DNA of 64,000 nucleotides, taken from Palsa-744 sp036498265 (GTDB lineage: Bacteria; Actinomycetota; Thermoleophilia; Solirubrobacterales; Solirubrobacteraceae). How positions within the stretch are numbered: position 1 is the stretch's first letter; every line of letters begins with the position of its first letter. Under the pieces are notes generated by a model. That model was not told where the DNA came from. It searched no databases and saw only the letters and a list, made by a program, of their open reading frames with translations. Made by a program: the position numbers and the translations under genes. This document shows positions 17,582 through 24,958 of the stretch, one piece after another. The DNA lies in contig DASYFT010000036.1 in assembly GCA_036498265.1 (NCBI GenBank), positions 62,001 through 126,000 of the forward strand. Reading direction: 5' to 3'.

Positions 17582-18172
17582 TCAGCTTGCGGCCGACAGG
17601 AGCGCGGCGTCCCCGAGCACCGCGCGCACCTTCTGGCGGGCGTGGTGCAGGCGGCTCTTGAATGCCGCCTCGCCGACGCCGGTGATCTGGGCAGCCTCTC
17701 GTGTGGACAGCCCCTCCACGTCGCGGAGAACGAGCGCCGCACGGTACTGCGGTGCCAGGCCCGCGATCGCATCGCCGAGCGCCTGCTGAAGGGCATGCTG
17801 CTCGGCACGGCGGGCGGGCCCGTGGTGTGCCGGCGCTGCGACGCCGGCGACCGCGTCGTCCACCGGGCCGGCGCTCGCCCGGCGCGATCGCCGCTCGAGT
17901 GCGCGATTGGACTCATTGACCGCGATGCGGTACAGCCAGGTGAAGATCATGGCGCGCCCGCGAAAGCGGCCGATCCCACGCCACGCGCGCAGCAGCGTCT
18001 CCTGCAGCACGTCTTCAGCTTCGCCACTGTCGCGGAGCAGCACGAGCACGACCGAGTAGAGGCGGTCCGCATGGGGACCGATCAGGTCTTCGAACGCACC
18101 GACGTCCCCGCCTCTGGCAGCGACGACCAGATCGGACTCCCGCCTCTCGATCGCGAAAGATGTGCGCAGCAT
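17582..18172 (-). CDS. ECF-type RNA polymerase sigma factor
   Basis: 196 residues from ATG 18172, preceded by GGGAGGAGGCGACGTG. Sigma region 2 runs through FEDLIGPHADRLYSVVLVLL, EAEDVLQETLLRAWRG and MIFTWLYRIAVNESN. Region 4 has LAPQYRAALVLRDVEGLSTR, then AAQITGVGEAAFKSRLHHAR. The start ATG shares one base with the stop of the anti-sigma gene (TGATG), so the pair is translationally coupled. The order, anti-sigma first, is the reverse of the usual ECF arrangement. The adjacent exported-protein gene is a candidate target. Confidence 0.92.
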   Translation of the reverse strand: MLRTSFAIERRESDLVVAARGGDVGAFEDLIGPHADRLYSVVLVLLRDSGEAEDVLQETLLRAWRGIGRFRGRAMIFTWLYRIAVNESNRALERRSRRASAGPVDDAVAGVAAPAHHGPARRAEQHALQQALGDAIAGLAPQYRAALVLRDVEGLSTREAAQITGVGEAAFKSRLHHARQKVRAVLGDAALLSAAS

Positions 18173-18492
18173 CACGTCGCCTCCTCCTCCCGGTCGCGGT
18201 CTCGGGGGTCCCCTGAGGTGTCCCGTCGCACGCGGTCGAAGATCCCGGCCGGTGCACGAGTCTCGGACTCGATTGCGGATTGATGCAGGAGCCGCAGCAG
18301 CGCCCTCAGCGCGCGGATGCCGCGGCTGCAGTCTGGGCACTCCTCGGCGTGGAGCTCGAGCCGGCGGCGCGCGCGCCAGCCGAGTTCCCCCTCGACGTAG
18401 TGAGAGAGCCGCGGCTGCGCCCACGCGTGGTCGTCGCCGCGACGGATCAGCCGCATCGCGCCACGCCGCTCGAGACCTCGCCTGCCATCCAT
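18172..18492 (-). CDS. Zinc-finger anti-sigma factor (ZAS type)
   Basis: 106 residues. The motif HYVEGELGWRARRRLELHAEECPDC (described here by its ends: His at about 31, then H-x3-C-x2-C at about 48-55) is the HX3CXXC anti-sigma zinc-binding domain. No membrane helix follows, so it is cytoplasmic, as in redox-responsive RsrA-like proteins. It is co-transcribed with the ECF sigma at 18172. The start at 18492 overlaps operator copy 1; an internal ATG at 18456 is possible. It should hold the sigma factor inactive until oxidation or ligand release (family knowledge). Confidence 0.85.
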   Translation of the reverse strand: MDGRRGLERRGAMRLIRRGDDHAWAQPRLSHYVEGELGWRARRRLELHAEECPDCSRGIRALRALLRLLHQSAIESETRAPAGIFDRVRRDTSGDPRDRDREEEAT

Positions 18493-18509
18493 TGGACTAT
18501 ACAGTCCAG
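18492..18509. promoter_or_regulatory. TetR operator copy 1 (TTGGAC-N6-GTCCAG)
   Basis: TTGGACTATACAGTCCAG overlaps the first base of the anti-sigma start codon. Six-base arms with one terminal mismatch. It shares the pattern with the sites at 18531 and 20241. Confidence 0.7.
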
Positions 18510-18530
18510 CGCCTGTTAGTGTGCTGCTCG

Positions 18531-18548
18531 ATAGACCATACGGTCCAA
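18531..18548. promoter_or_regulatory. TetR operator copy 2 (ATAGAC-N6-GTCCAA)
   Basis: ATAGACCATACGGTCCAA, 24 nt upstream of the peroxiredoxin start and 39 bp centre-to-centre from copy 1, in the divergent promoter region of the anti-sigma and peroxiredoxin operons. Confidence 0.7.
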
Positions 18549-18572
18549 CTGTGCCGGAGAGGAGCGAACACG

Positions 18573-19229
18573 ATGGCGACCATCGCGGAGCAGGTCAGGG
18601 AGGTGAACGCCGCCGCGGGCTCGCGGCTGCCCGCGGAGGTGGTCGCCACGTTCGCGTCGGAGCAGGCCGCGCTCGCCGAGCGGGGGATCCCCGCTGCAGC
18701 CGTGTCGGTCGGCGACACGCTCGCGCCCTTCGCTCTGCCGGATGTGCTCGGCAGGACCCGCACGCTCGGGGAGCTCATCGCGGACGGGCCTGCGGTGATC
18801 GTCTTCTATCGCGGCGGCTGGTGCCCGTACTGCAACCTCACGCTGCGCACCTACGAGCGGGAGCTCATGCCCCTCCTCTCCGCGCACGGAGCCCGGCTCG
18901 TCGCGATCTCACCCGAGACGCCGGACGCCTCACTCAGCACCCAGGAGAGGCACGGGCTGACCTACACAGTGCTGACCGACGCGGGCGCCGAGCTCGCGTC
19001 AACGCTGGGCATCACATTCGAGCCATCGGCGGAGGGCCTCGAGGCCAAACGAGCCCTGGGGGTCGACATCAGCGCCACCCGCCCCGACCACGGCACCGTG
19101 CTGCCCATGCCGACGGTCCTGATCGTCGACGGCCGGCGCACCGTGCGGTTCGTCGACATCCATCCCGACTACACCGGACGCACCGAGGTCGGCGACATCG
19201 TCGCTGCTCTCGAGGCGCTCAAGAGCTGA
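18573..19229 (+). CDS. Peroxiredoxin-like (AhpC/TSA) protein
   Basis: 218 residues; GGAGAGGAGCGAACACG precedes the ATG. Thioredoxin-fold redoxin with VIVFYRGGWCPYCNLTLRTY, giving a CPYC pair (C84, C87) instead of the lone peroxidatic Cys of classic AhpC. This suits the peroxiredoxin-like subfamily (AhpC-TSA_2/YxaR type, inference). A later MPTVLIVDGRRTVRFVDIHPDY is the cis-Pro region. It should reduce peroxides or protein disulfides in the cytoplasm. It is first in a two-gene operon with the ABM monooxygenase, 14 nt apart, behind operator copy 2. Confidence 0.87.
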   Translation: MATIAEQVREVNAAAGSRLPAEVVATFASEQAALAERGIPAAAVSVGDTLAPFALPDVLGRTRTLGELIADGPAVIVFYRGGWCPYCNLTLRTYERELMPLLSAHGARLVAISPETPDASLSTQERHGLTYTVLTDAGAELASTLGITFEPSAEGLEAKRALGVDISATRPDHGTVLPMPTVLIVDGRRTVRFVDIHPDYTGRTEVGDIVAALEALKS

Positions 19230-19243
19230 AACGAGGAGATGCC

Positions 19244-19546
19244 ATGGTTGCCGTAGGCCTGCTTGTCACCCTGGATGCGAAGGCTGGGAAGGAGGAGGAG
19301 CTTTCGAGCTTTCTGGCCGGAGCGCTTCCCCTCGTCGAGCAGGAGCCGGCGACCACGGCGTGGTTCGCGATCCGGCTCGACACACGGCGCTTCGGGATCT
19401 TCGACGCCTTCCCGGACGAGAGCGGGCGCGAGGAACACCTTGCCGGGGCGGTCGCGGCGGCGCTGATGGATCGCGCCGCAGATCTGCTGGCGAGCGCTCC
19501 GCTGATCGAGAAGGTGGACGTGCTGGCCACCAAGCTGCCCTCCTGA
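19244..19546 (+). CDS. Antibiotic biosynthesis monooxygenase (ABM) family protein
   Basis: 100 residues; ACGAGGAGATGCC precedes ATG 19244. Single ferredoxin-like ABM domain: VAVGLLVTLDAKAGKEEELS, TAWFAIRLDTRRFGIFDAFP and EEHLAGAVAAALM. The family includes small cofactor-free quinol monooxygenases (YgiN) and heme-degrading enzymes. Coupling with a peroxiredoxin suggests quinone or electrophile defence (inference). Confidence 0.85.
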   Translation: MVAVGLLVTLDAKAGKEEELSSFLAGALPLVEQEPATTAWFAIRLDTRRFGIFDAFPDESGREEHLAGAVAAALMDRAADLLASAPLIEKVDVLATKLPS

Positions 19547-19573
19547 CGGCGCGGCATGCCGATACGAGGGGAT

Positions 19574-20218
19574 TCAGCCGCGCGCGCGGCTCGGGGCCCG
19601 GCGTCTCGGCGGCTCCGGCGCATACGACTTCAGGTGAGTGATGGCTCCGTCGAGCGCCACCCGCAGGGGAGTCGCATCACGACTCGTCTTGCTGAGCAGC
19701 AGGCCGCCCTGGATCGCGGACAGCACGATCGTGGTCAACGCGTCCAGGTCGGCATCCTCGGCCAGCAGGCCGTTGTCACGTAGCGAGCGCAGCGCGCCGC
19801 CGATCGCGTCACGCCAGGTGGTGAAGGCGTCGCTGAGCAGCCCTCGCAGATCCTCGTCGGTGTCCGAGAGCGCCGCGGCCAGCGTTCCGACCGGGCAACC
19901 GCCTCGGCCACGCTGCTGCGCAACAGTCTGAACCATCGCGTCGCGCCACCGCTCGAGCTCGTCCCAACTGCGCACCGACGCGAGCAGTCGCGCCTGGAAA
20001 CCCAGCACCATGGCCGCCTGATGCTCGATCACCGCCTCCACCAGCCCGTGCTTGTCACCGAAGTAGTGGTAGATCTGGCTCTTGCTGGCATCGGCGGCGG
20101 CCGTCACGTCGTCGACGCTCGTCGCGGACGCCCCCTGGTCGGCGACCAGGCGGGCGGCGGCCTCGACTATGCGGTCTCTGGTCGCGCGACCCTGCGCGGT
20201 TGGTGGAAGGGTCCCCAT
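19574..20218 (-). CDS. TetR family regulator, LmrA/YxaF-like
   Basis: 214 residues from the ATG at 20218; the longer frame to 20407 reads through the operator and tRNA fragment and is rejected. HTH: SVDDVTAAADASKSQIYHYF (about 32-51). The C-terminal domain has GRGGCPVGTLAAAL, the GCPxGxLA motif of the LmrA/YxaF-like branch; a single Cys there could act as a redox or electrophile sensor (inference). The matching 18-bp operator lies 23 nt upstream of its own start and in the promoter region of the peroxiredoxin/anti-sigma operons, making it the likely common repressor. Confidence 0.88.
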   Translation of the reverse strand: MGTLPPTAQGRATRDRIVEAAARLVADQGASATSVDDVTAAADASKSQIYHYFGDKHGLVEAVIEHQAAMVLGFQARLLASVRSWDELERWRDAMVQTVAQQRGRGGCPVGTLAAALSDTDEDLRGLLSDAFTTWRDAIGGALRSLRDNGLLAEDADLDALTTIVLSAIQGGLLLSKTSRDATPLRVALDGAITHLKSYAPEPPRRRAPSRARG

Positions 20219-20240
20219 GGGCGAGGTCGATTCTAGCCGT

Positions 20241-20258
20241 TTGGACGGTCTGGTCCAA
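20241..20258. promoter_or_regulatory. TetR operator copy 3 (TTGGAC-N6-GTCCAA)
   Basis: TTGGACGGTCTGGTCCAA, perfect 6-bp arms, 22 nt upstream of the tetR start. Its right half overlaps the degenerate tRNA-Ala 3' fragment that begins at 20251. Confidence 0.75.
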
Positions 20259-20291
20259 CCGGGATCGAACGGACGACGTCCTTCTTGCAAA
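20251..20291 (-). repeat. Degenerate tRNA-Ala(UGC) 3'-half remnant
   Basis: 41 nt alignable with the remnants at 33096 and 40939: shared AACCGGGATCGAAC and GACGTCCTTCTTGCAAA (one change versus the 40939 copy). The T-stem no longer pairs, so it is not functional. All three copies are on the minus strand. It may be an older integration scar. Confidence 0.55.
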
Positions 20292-20336
20292 AGTACGAGT
20301 AGGCGGCGGATCAAAAGTACGAGTAGGCGGCGAATC
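20289..20336. repeat. 24-bp tandem duplication
   Basis: Two adjacent 24-bp units (20289-20312, 20313-20336) of the form AAAAGTACGAGTAGGCGGCG + RATC, differing at one base. It immediately follows the tRNA-Ala remnant. The stretch 20259-20537 otherwise holds no gene I can support. Confidence 0.8.
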
Positions 20337-20537
20337 GCTACGGGGTCGAGTCCGCCCTCGCGCCGGCCAACCGAAGCGTTTGCGACACTCGTCGGAGGGC
20401 AGTACACGCCGGTCAGCGGAATCAGACGCGGAGGGGGGCATGCGGAGAGGCGCAGTCGGAAGAGCGTTCGAGCCGTCCCGGATCACGACGGGTGGATGTG
20501 TCCTGCGCGCGCGCTCGCACGGCAGGGATCGGATCGC

Positions 20538-21872
20538 ATGCGAGGACCGCTGCTCGTGAGCGGACCGCTCGTAGCCGACGCGCCAGGTGATGCTCGCCGG
20601 GGCCGGCTCGAGGGGATCTTCCCTGCACTGCGTGCCGACCCGGAGCGATCCGAGGCCGCCCGGTCTGCCTGGGCGGCGCTCTGGAGGTCACGCGTGCTGG
20701 TGTGGGCCTCGGGGATCGTCGCGGGGGTTGCGTTCAGCCAGGCCCACGACGCCCGCGTGTTCTTCAACCCCCGCGGTCTCACCTCGGGACTCGGCTCGGT
20801 GGGGGAAGTCCTGGCAGGCCCGGCGGCACGCTGGGACGGCGCCTACTACCTGACCATCGCCACGCACGGTTACGGCGATCTCAACTCTCCCGCCAACCAT
20901 CTCCTCGCCTTCTTCCCGCTCTATCCCCTGCTGGTGAAGATCGTCGGCGTGGTGATGCCGGTGATCCTCGCGGGCGTGCTGATCTCGATCGTGGCTCTCG
21001 GCTTCGCACTCTACGGCGTCCATCGTCTCTCCACGCTCGAGTGGGCGCGGGGCGCCGCGGCGATGCGCGGGCGCGCGCCGGAGACGGCAGGCCTGGCTGT
21101 CCTGTTGCTGGCCTTCTCCCCGATGGCCGTCTTCTTCTCGGCGGACTACACCGAGTCCCTGTTCATGGCGCTTGCGGTGGCGACGTTTCTCTGCGCGCGC
21201 CACGGTCGATGGATGTGGGCAGGGGTGGCCGGCCTGCTCGCGGGCGCGACTCGGAGTCCCGGCGTGCTTCTGCTGCTGCCGACGCTTGTTCTCTACCTCT
21301 ACGGACCGAGGGAGGACCGCCTCCCCGACCGGCGTCCTGCCCGCACTCTCGCGTCGAGGCTCCTACCTCGCTACGACGTCCGCTGGGACGTGCTGTGGCT
21401 GGCCCTGATCCCGCTTGGCCTGCTGGCGTTCTTCGCCGGGCTTCAGATCGCCGGAGGACATGCCCTGAGCCCGCTGACGACCCAGCACACCGCATGGGAA
21501 CGGCACACCGCCGACCCCGTCGTCGTGATCTGGGACGCGATCAAACAGACCGTCATCGACCATCACGGCAACGAGGTGATCCAGCTCGCCGCCCTGCTGG
21601 CTGCCGCGATCGCCACGGTCGGCGTCCTGCGCCGTCTGCCGCTCGCCTATGGCCTGTGGATGATCGCCGCCCTGATCGAGCCGCTCTCGGACCCCGAGCC
21701 CGAACTTCTCATCTCCACGGCGAGGTTCGTCGCCGTTCTCTTCCCGATCGCCATGTGGCTTGCCCTATGGCTCACCGACCACCCTCGGCTGCGTACGCCG
21801 ACGCTTCTGGTGTTCGGTGCCACCCTCGTCTACGTCACCTGGAAATTCGCGCTGTGGCATTTCGTGGCGTGA
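20538..21872 (+). CDS. PIG-V-like integral membrane mannosyltransferase
   Basis: 444 residues, about 9-10 membrane helices. After the first helix, AARWDGAYYLTIATHGYG matches the RWD...GY loop of GPI mannosyltransferase 2 (PIG-V) and its bacterial relatives. HLLAFFPLYPLLVKIVG and FFSADYTESLFMALAVATF are further typical segments. The family uses polyprenyl-phosphate sugars as donors and acts on the outer side of the membrane. The start at 20538 is the first ATG that leaves the N-terminus short; no strong ribosome site is visible. A loose hairpin (21927-21959) follows the gene. Confidence 0.85.
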   Translation: MRGPLLVSGPLVADAPGDARRGRLEGIFPALRADPERSEAARSAWAALWRSRVLVWASGIVAGVAFSQAHDARVFFNPRGLTSGLGSVGEVLAGPAARWDGAYYLTIATHGYGDLNSPANHLLAFFPLYPLLVKIVGVVMPVILAGVLISIVALGFALYGVHRLSTLEWARGAAAMRGRAPETAGLAVLLLAFSPMAVFFSADYTESLFMALAVATFLCARHGRWMWAGVAGLLAGATRSPGVLLLLPTLVLYLYGPREDRLPDRRPARTLASRLLPRYDVRWDVLWLALIPLGLLAFFAGLQIAGGHALSPLTTQHTAWERHTADPVVVIWDAIKQTVIDHHGNEVIQLAALLAAAIATVGVLRRLPLAYGLWMIAALIEPLSDPEPELLISTARFVAVLFPIAMWLALWLTDHPRLRTPTLLVFGATLVYVTWKFALWHFVA

Positions 21873-21937
21873 TCGCGGCGATGCGCTGGTTGGAGGGGAA
21901 GGGAGAGACCACTGTGAGGGCTCCTGCCCGGCCGTGC

Positions 21938-22639
21938 TCACCCGCGTTCTTCGGCCGGGGGTGTGAGCGCCGCGAGGAACGCCTGAGAACGCTCGCGGTG
22001 CTCGCGCAGCAGCAGCAGGGCGCCGGCTCGATCGCCCGACTCGAGCGCGTCGAGGATCCGGTCGTGCTCGGCGAGGATCTCATCGGGGATCAGCTCCTCA
22101 TCGGGCTGCATCCACATGCGCCGATACGAGAGGACCCTGTAGGGGTCGAGGGCGTCCCACAGCTGCGCCACGAACCTGACCAGGAACGAGTTCCCACATA
22201 GGGCGAAGATCGTGAAGTGGAAGGTTCTGTTGGCGGCGATCATCTCCACAGCGTCGCGTTCCGCCACCGCCCGCCTCTGGATCCGCACCTGCGCCCGCAT
22301 GGTCTCTAGGGCGCCCTCGTCGAGCCTTGGCACCGCGAGGCGCTCGACCTCGGCCTCCAGCAGGTTCCGCGCGAGGTAGAGCTCAAGGACCCGCTCGATG
22401 GGCAGCTCGGTCACGAAGTAGCCGCGCTGCGGCCGGTAGGTCACGATCCCCTCGGTCGCGAGCGTCTTGAGCGCTTCGCGAAGCGGAATCAGACTGACCC
22501 CCAGCTCCAGGGCCGTCGCCTCCTGGAGGATCTTCTCCCCGGGCGCGAGATCGCCACGCACGATCGCGGCTCGCAGTTCGCCGGCGGCGATTCCTTCCGC
22601 TGTGCGCGGCAGCCGGCTGGTGGTGGTGCGTAGCGACAC
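21938..22639 (-). CDS. GntR/FadR-family regulator
   Basis: 233 residues from GTG 22639; the longer frame overlaps the divergent gene. Winged HTH: GELRAAIVRGDLAPGEKILQ, ALELGVSLIPLREALKTLAT, PQRGYFVTELP. FadR-type FCD domain follows (LYLARNLLEAEVERLAVPRL ... NRTFHFTIFALCGN ... EHDRILDALESGDRAGA), with conserved His positions that bind a metal and carboxylate ligands in this group. It diverges from the catabolic operon at 22665, which it probably controls in response to an organic acid. Its transcript should be leaderless. Confidence 0.9.
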   Translation of the reverse strand: MSLRTTTSRLPRTAEGIAAGELRAAIVRGDLAPGEKILQEATALELGVSLIPLREALKTLATEGIVTYRPQRGYFVTELPIERVLELYLARNLLEAEVERLAVPRLDEGALETMRAQVRIQRRAVAERDAVEMIAANRTFHFTIFALCGNSFLVRFVAQLWDALDPYRVLSYRRMWMQPDEELIPDEILAEHDRILDALESGDRAGALLLLREHRERSQAFLAALTPPAEERG

Positions 22640-22644
22640 GGCGA

Positions 22645-22656
22645 ATATTATAATAT
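22645..22656. promoter_or_regulatory. AT-only 12-bp palindrome with back-to-back -10 boxes
   Basis: ATATTATAATAT is a perfect palindrome in a GC-rich region and contains TATAAT on both strands (plus 22649-22654; minus 22652-22647). Each lies about 7 nt from the expected start of its transcript, next to the gntR GTG (22639) and the mmgE ATG (22665). It can serve as overlapping divergent promoters and as GntR operator. Confidence 0.7.
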
Positions 22657-22664
22657 CCGAGGGA

Positions 22665-24092
22665 ATGGACGTGTTGCCGGGAAACGGGGTCACATCCGAG
22701 CTCGCCTGCTGGCTCGCGGAGGTCCAGCTCGCAGACGTACCGCAAAGGGTCAGAGAGCGGGCTGCGCACATACTGCTCGACGGCGCGGGCTGTGCGCTGG
22801 TGGGCGCTCGGCTGCCCTGGTCTGACGCGGCGACGAGCGCGATCTGTGGTCTCGAAGGCATGGGCGCCTCCCCGCTGATCGGCAGGGCACAGTCCACGAC
22901 GCCGTCGGCTGCCGCGCTGTTGAACAGCTCCTACGTCCAGGGATTCGAGCTCGACGATTACCATCCGGTGGCACCGGTGCACGGCACCGCGATCGTGCTG
23001 CCGGCGCTGCTTGCGGCGGCCGAGGGCGCGGGATCGCCGAGCGGTGCGCAGGTCCTGCTGGCCGCGATCCGCGGGTTCGAGGTCGGCCCCCGGGTCGGGC
23101 TCGCGCTTCACGGGGCGCAGATGCTCACCCGCGGCTGGCACTCGGGACCGGTGTTCGGCGGTCCGGCGGCGGCCGCCGCGGCTGGGACGCTGCTCGGGCT
23201 CGACGCCGACGGCTTCGAGGACGCGCTCGGCCTCGCCGCCACCCAGGCTTGCGGCTTGATGGCAGCGCAGTTCGGGTCGATGGGCAAGCGCATGCAGCAC
23301 GGCTTCGCCGCTCGAAACGGCCTGCTGGCTGCGACTCTCGCCGCGGGCGGCTACACCGGCATCAAGCAGGTGTTCGAGCGCGAGTACGGAGGCTTCCTGA
23401 GCACGTTCGGCGAGGGTCACGATCCCGACCCGTCGCAGATCTCCGCCGAGTTGGGCGAGCGGTGGGAGATCGACGCGATCGCGATCAAGCCGTACGCGGC
23501 GATGGCCGGTCTGCACGCCGCGATCGACGCCGTGCGCAAGCTGCTGGCCGAAGCGCCGCTCGACCCCGATGAGGTCCAGGCGATCGAGATCTTCGTCTCA
23601 GAGCCCGCCTTCCACCACGGTGGTTGGCGCGCGGAGCGCCCGCTCGCCGCGGTCGGGGCACAGATGAACCTCGCGTACGCGGTGGCGGTGACGCTCCTGG
23701 ACGGCACGGCACTGGCGGCGCAGTTCTCGCCGGAGCGGATCGACGCCGACGATGTGTGGACGCTGATCGAGCGCACGACCACCCGCCACGAACCGCGCTT
23801 CGACGAGCGCTACGAGGACGGCTACAACACACGACTCAAGGTCACGCTGGGCGACGGCGCCGAGCGAACCGCCTTCGTGGACCACCCCCTGGGCGGGATC
23901 CAACGGCCGCTCACCAACGCCGAGGTGACCGAGAAGTTCCACACGCTCGCCGATCCGCTCGTCGGCGCCGAGCGCGCGCGCGAGATCGAGAACGCGGTGC
24001 TGTCCCTGGAGTCCCTCGACGACATCGAGACGCTGATCGATCTGCTCGCCGGCGCCGTCGAGCCGCTCTTCACCAGCGAGGCACGGCGATGA
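22665..24092 (+). CDS. MmgE/PrpD family protein
   Basis: 475 residues. Family hallmarks: GAGCALVGARLPWSDA, SYVQGFELDDYHPVAPVHGTAIVLPALLAAAE, AAIRGFEVGPRVG, QFGSMGKRMQHGFAARNGLLAA, ERWEIDAIAIKPYAAMAGLHAAIDAV. Members include 2-methylcitrate dehydratase, cis-aconitate decarboxylase and iminodisuccinate epimerase, so the reaction is an elimination or isomerisation of a di/tricarboxylate. The ATG follows GAGGGA at almost no distance, suggesting a near-leaderless message. It overlaps the next gene by 4 nt (ATGA) and is first in a five-gene operon. Confidence 0.88.
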   Translation: MDVLPGNGVTSELACWLAEVQLADVPQRVRERAAHILLDGAGCALVGARLPWSDAATSAICGLEGMGASPLIGRAQSTTPSAAALLNSSYVQGFELDDYHPVAPVHGTAIVLPALLAAAEGAGSPSGAQVLLAAIRGFEVGPRVGLALHGAQMLTRGWHSGPVFGGPAAAAAAGTLLGLDADGFEDALGLAATQACGLMAAQFGSMGKRMQHGFAARNGLLAATLAAGGYTGIKQVFEREYGGFLSTFGEGHDPDPSQISAELGERWEIDAIAIKPYAAMAGLHAAIDAVRKLLAEAPLDPDEVQAIEIFVSEPAFHHGGWRAERPLAAVGAQMNLAYAVAVTLLDGTALAAQFSPERIDADDVWTLIERTTTRHEPRFDERYEDGYNTRLKVTLGDGAERTAFVDHPLGGIQRPLTNAEVTEKFHTLADPLVGAERAREIENAVLSLESLDDIETLIDLLAGAVEPLFTSEARR

Positions 24093-24958
24093 GCCGCGCG
24101 CGCGTCCTGCGAGAGCTGCTCGCCGGCGAGGAGCTCATCCTCGCGCCTGGGGTCTACGACGGCATCTCGGCTGCCCTCGTCGCCAAGCTCGGCTTCCCGG
24201 CCGCATACATGACCGGGGCGGGCGTGTCGGCGTCCGGTTACGGGCTGCCGGACGTGGGACTGCTCACGCTCACCGAGATGGCCGAGCGTGCACGCGTTCT
24301 GGCGGGGCTCGTCGAGGTGCCGCTGATCGCAGACGCCGACACCGGCTACGGGTCGCCGATCAACGTGGTGCGCACGGTGGGCGAGTACGAGCGTGCCGGA
24401 ATCGCGGCGATCCAGCTCGAGGACCAGGTGTTCCCCAAGCGCTGTGGACACCTGGCCGGCAAGGATGTGATCGACGCCGAGCGCTTCCAAGTGACTCTCC
24501 AGGCCGCGCTCGAGGCACGAACCGACCCGGACACGGTGATCATCGCCCGCACCGACGCGCGCGCACCGCTCGGCATCGAGGAGGCCATCTCCCGCGGTCG
24601 CGCCTACGCCGAAGCGGGTGCCGACGTCATCTTCGTCGAGGCCCCTGAGAGCGTCGAGGAGGTCGAGCGGATCGCCGATGAGATCGACGCGCCACTGCTG
24701 CTGAACGTCGTCCCCGGCGGCCGTACGCCCGAGATTCCGGCCGAGCGTCTGGCCGAGCTGGGGTTCCGAATAGCGATCCATCCAGGCGTGGCGCTGGGCG
24801 CCGTCGCACAGGCCGCGATCGCTGCGCTCAGCGAGCTCGCGCGCACCAGCGCGCTCGAGACGAGCAGCGACCCGGCCGGCTTCTTCGACCTGTTTGGCCT
24901 CACGCGGTGGCAGCAACTCGGCGACCGCTACGCCGGCTACGAGCGGAGCGCGCCGTGA
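24089..24958 (+). CDS. Isocitrate lyase/PEP mutase superfamily lyase
   Basis: 289 residues. Seen: AYMTGAGVSASGYGLPDVGL, ADADTGYG (metal-binding Asp pair), QLEDQVFPKRCGHLAGKD with catalytic Cys 119 in KRCGH, and IIARTDAR. KRCGH marks a C-C lyase (methylisocitrate, dimethylmalate or similar) rather than a phosphonate mutase. It lacks the long insert of true isocitrate lyase, fitting a 2-methyl- or 2,3-dimethylmalate-type substrate with pyruvate as one product. Overlaps both neighbours by 4 nt. Confidence 0.88.
   Translation: MSRARVLRELLAGEELILAPGVYDGISAALVAKLGFPAAYMTGAGVSASGYGLPDVGLLTLTEMAERARVLAGLVEVPLIADADTGYGSPINVVRTVGEYERAGIAAIQLEDQVFPKRCGHLAGKDVIDAERFQVTLQAALEARTDPDTVIIARTDARAPLGIEEAISRGRAYAEAGADVIFVEAPESVEEVERIADEIDAPLLLNVVPGGRTPEIPAERLAELGFRIAIHPGVALGAVAQAAIAALSELARTSALETSSDPAGFFDLFGLTRWQQLGDRYAGYERSAP

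Noticed and set aside
21927..21959. 8-bp stem with 17-nt loop after the mannosyltransferase
   Set aside because: Long loop and overlap with the gntR coding end; too weak for a terminator call.
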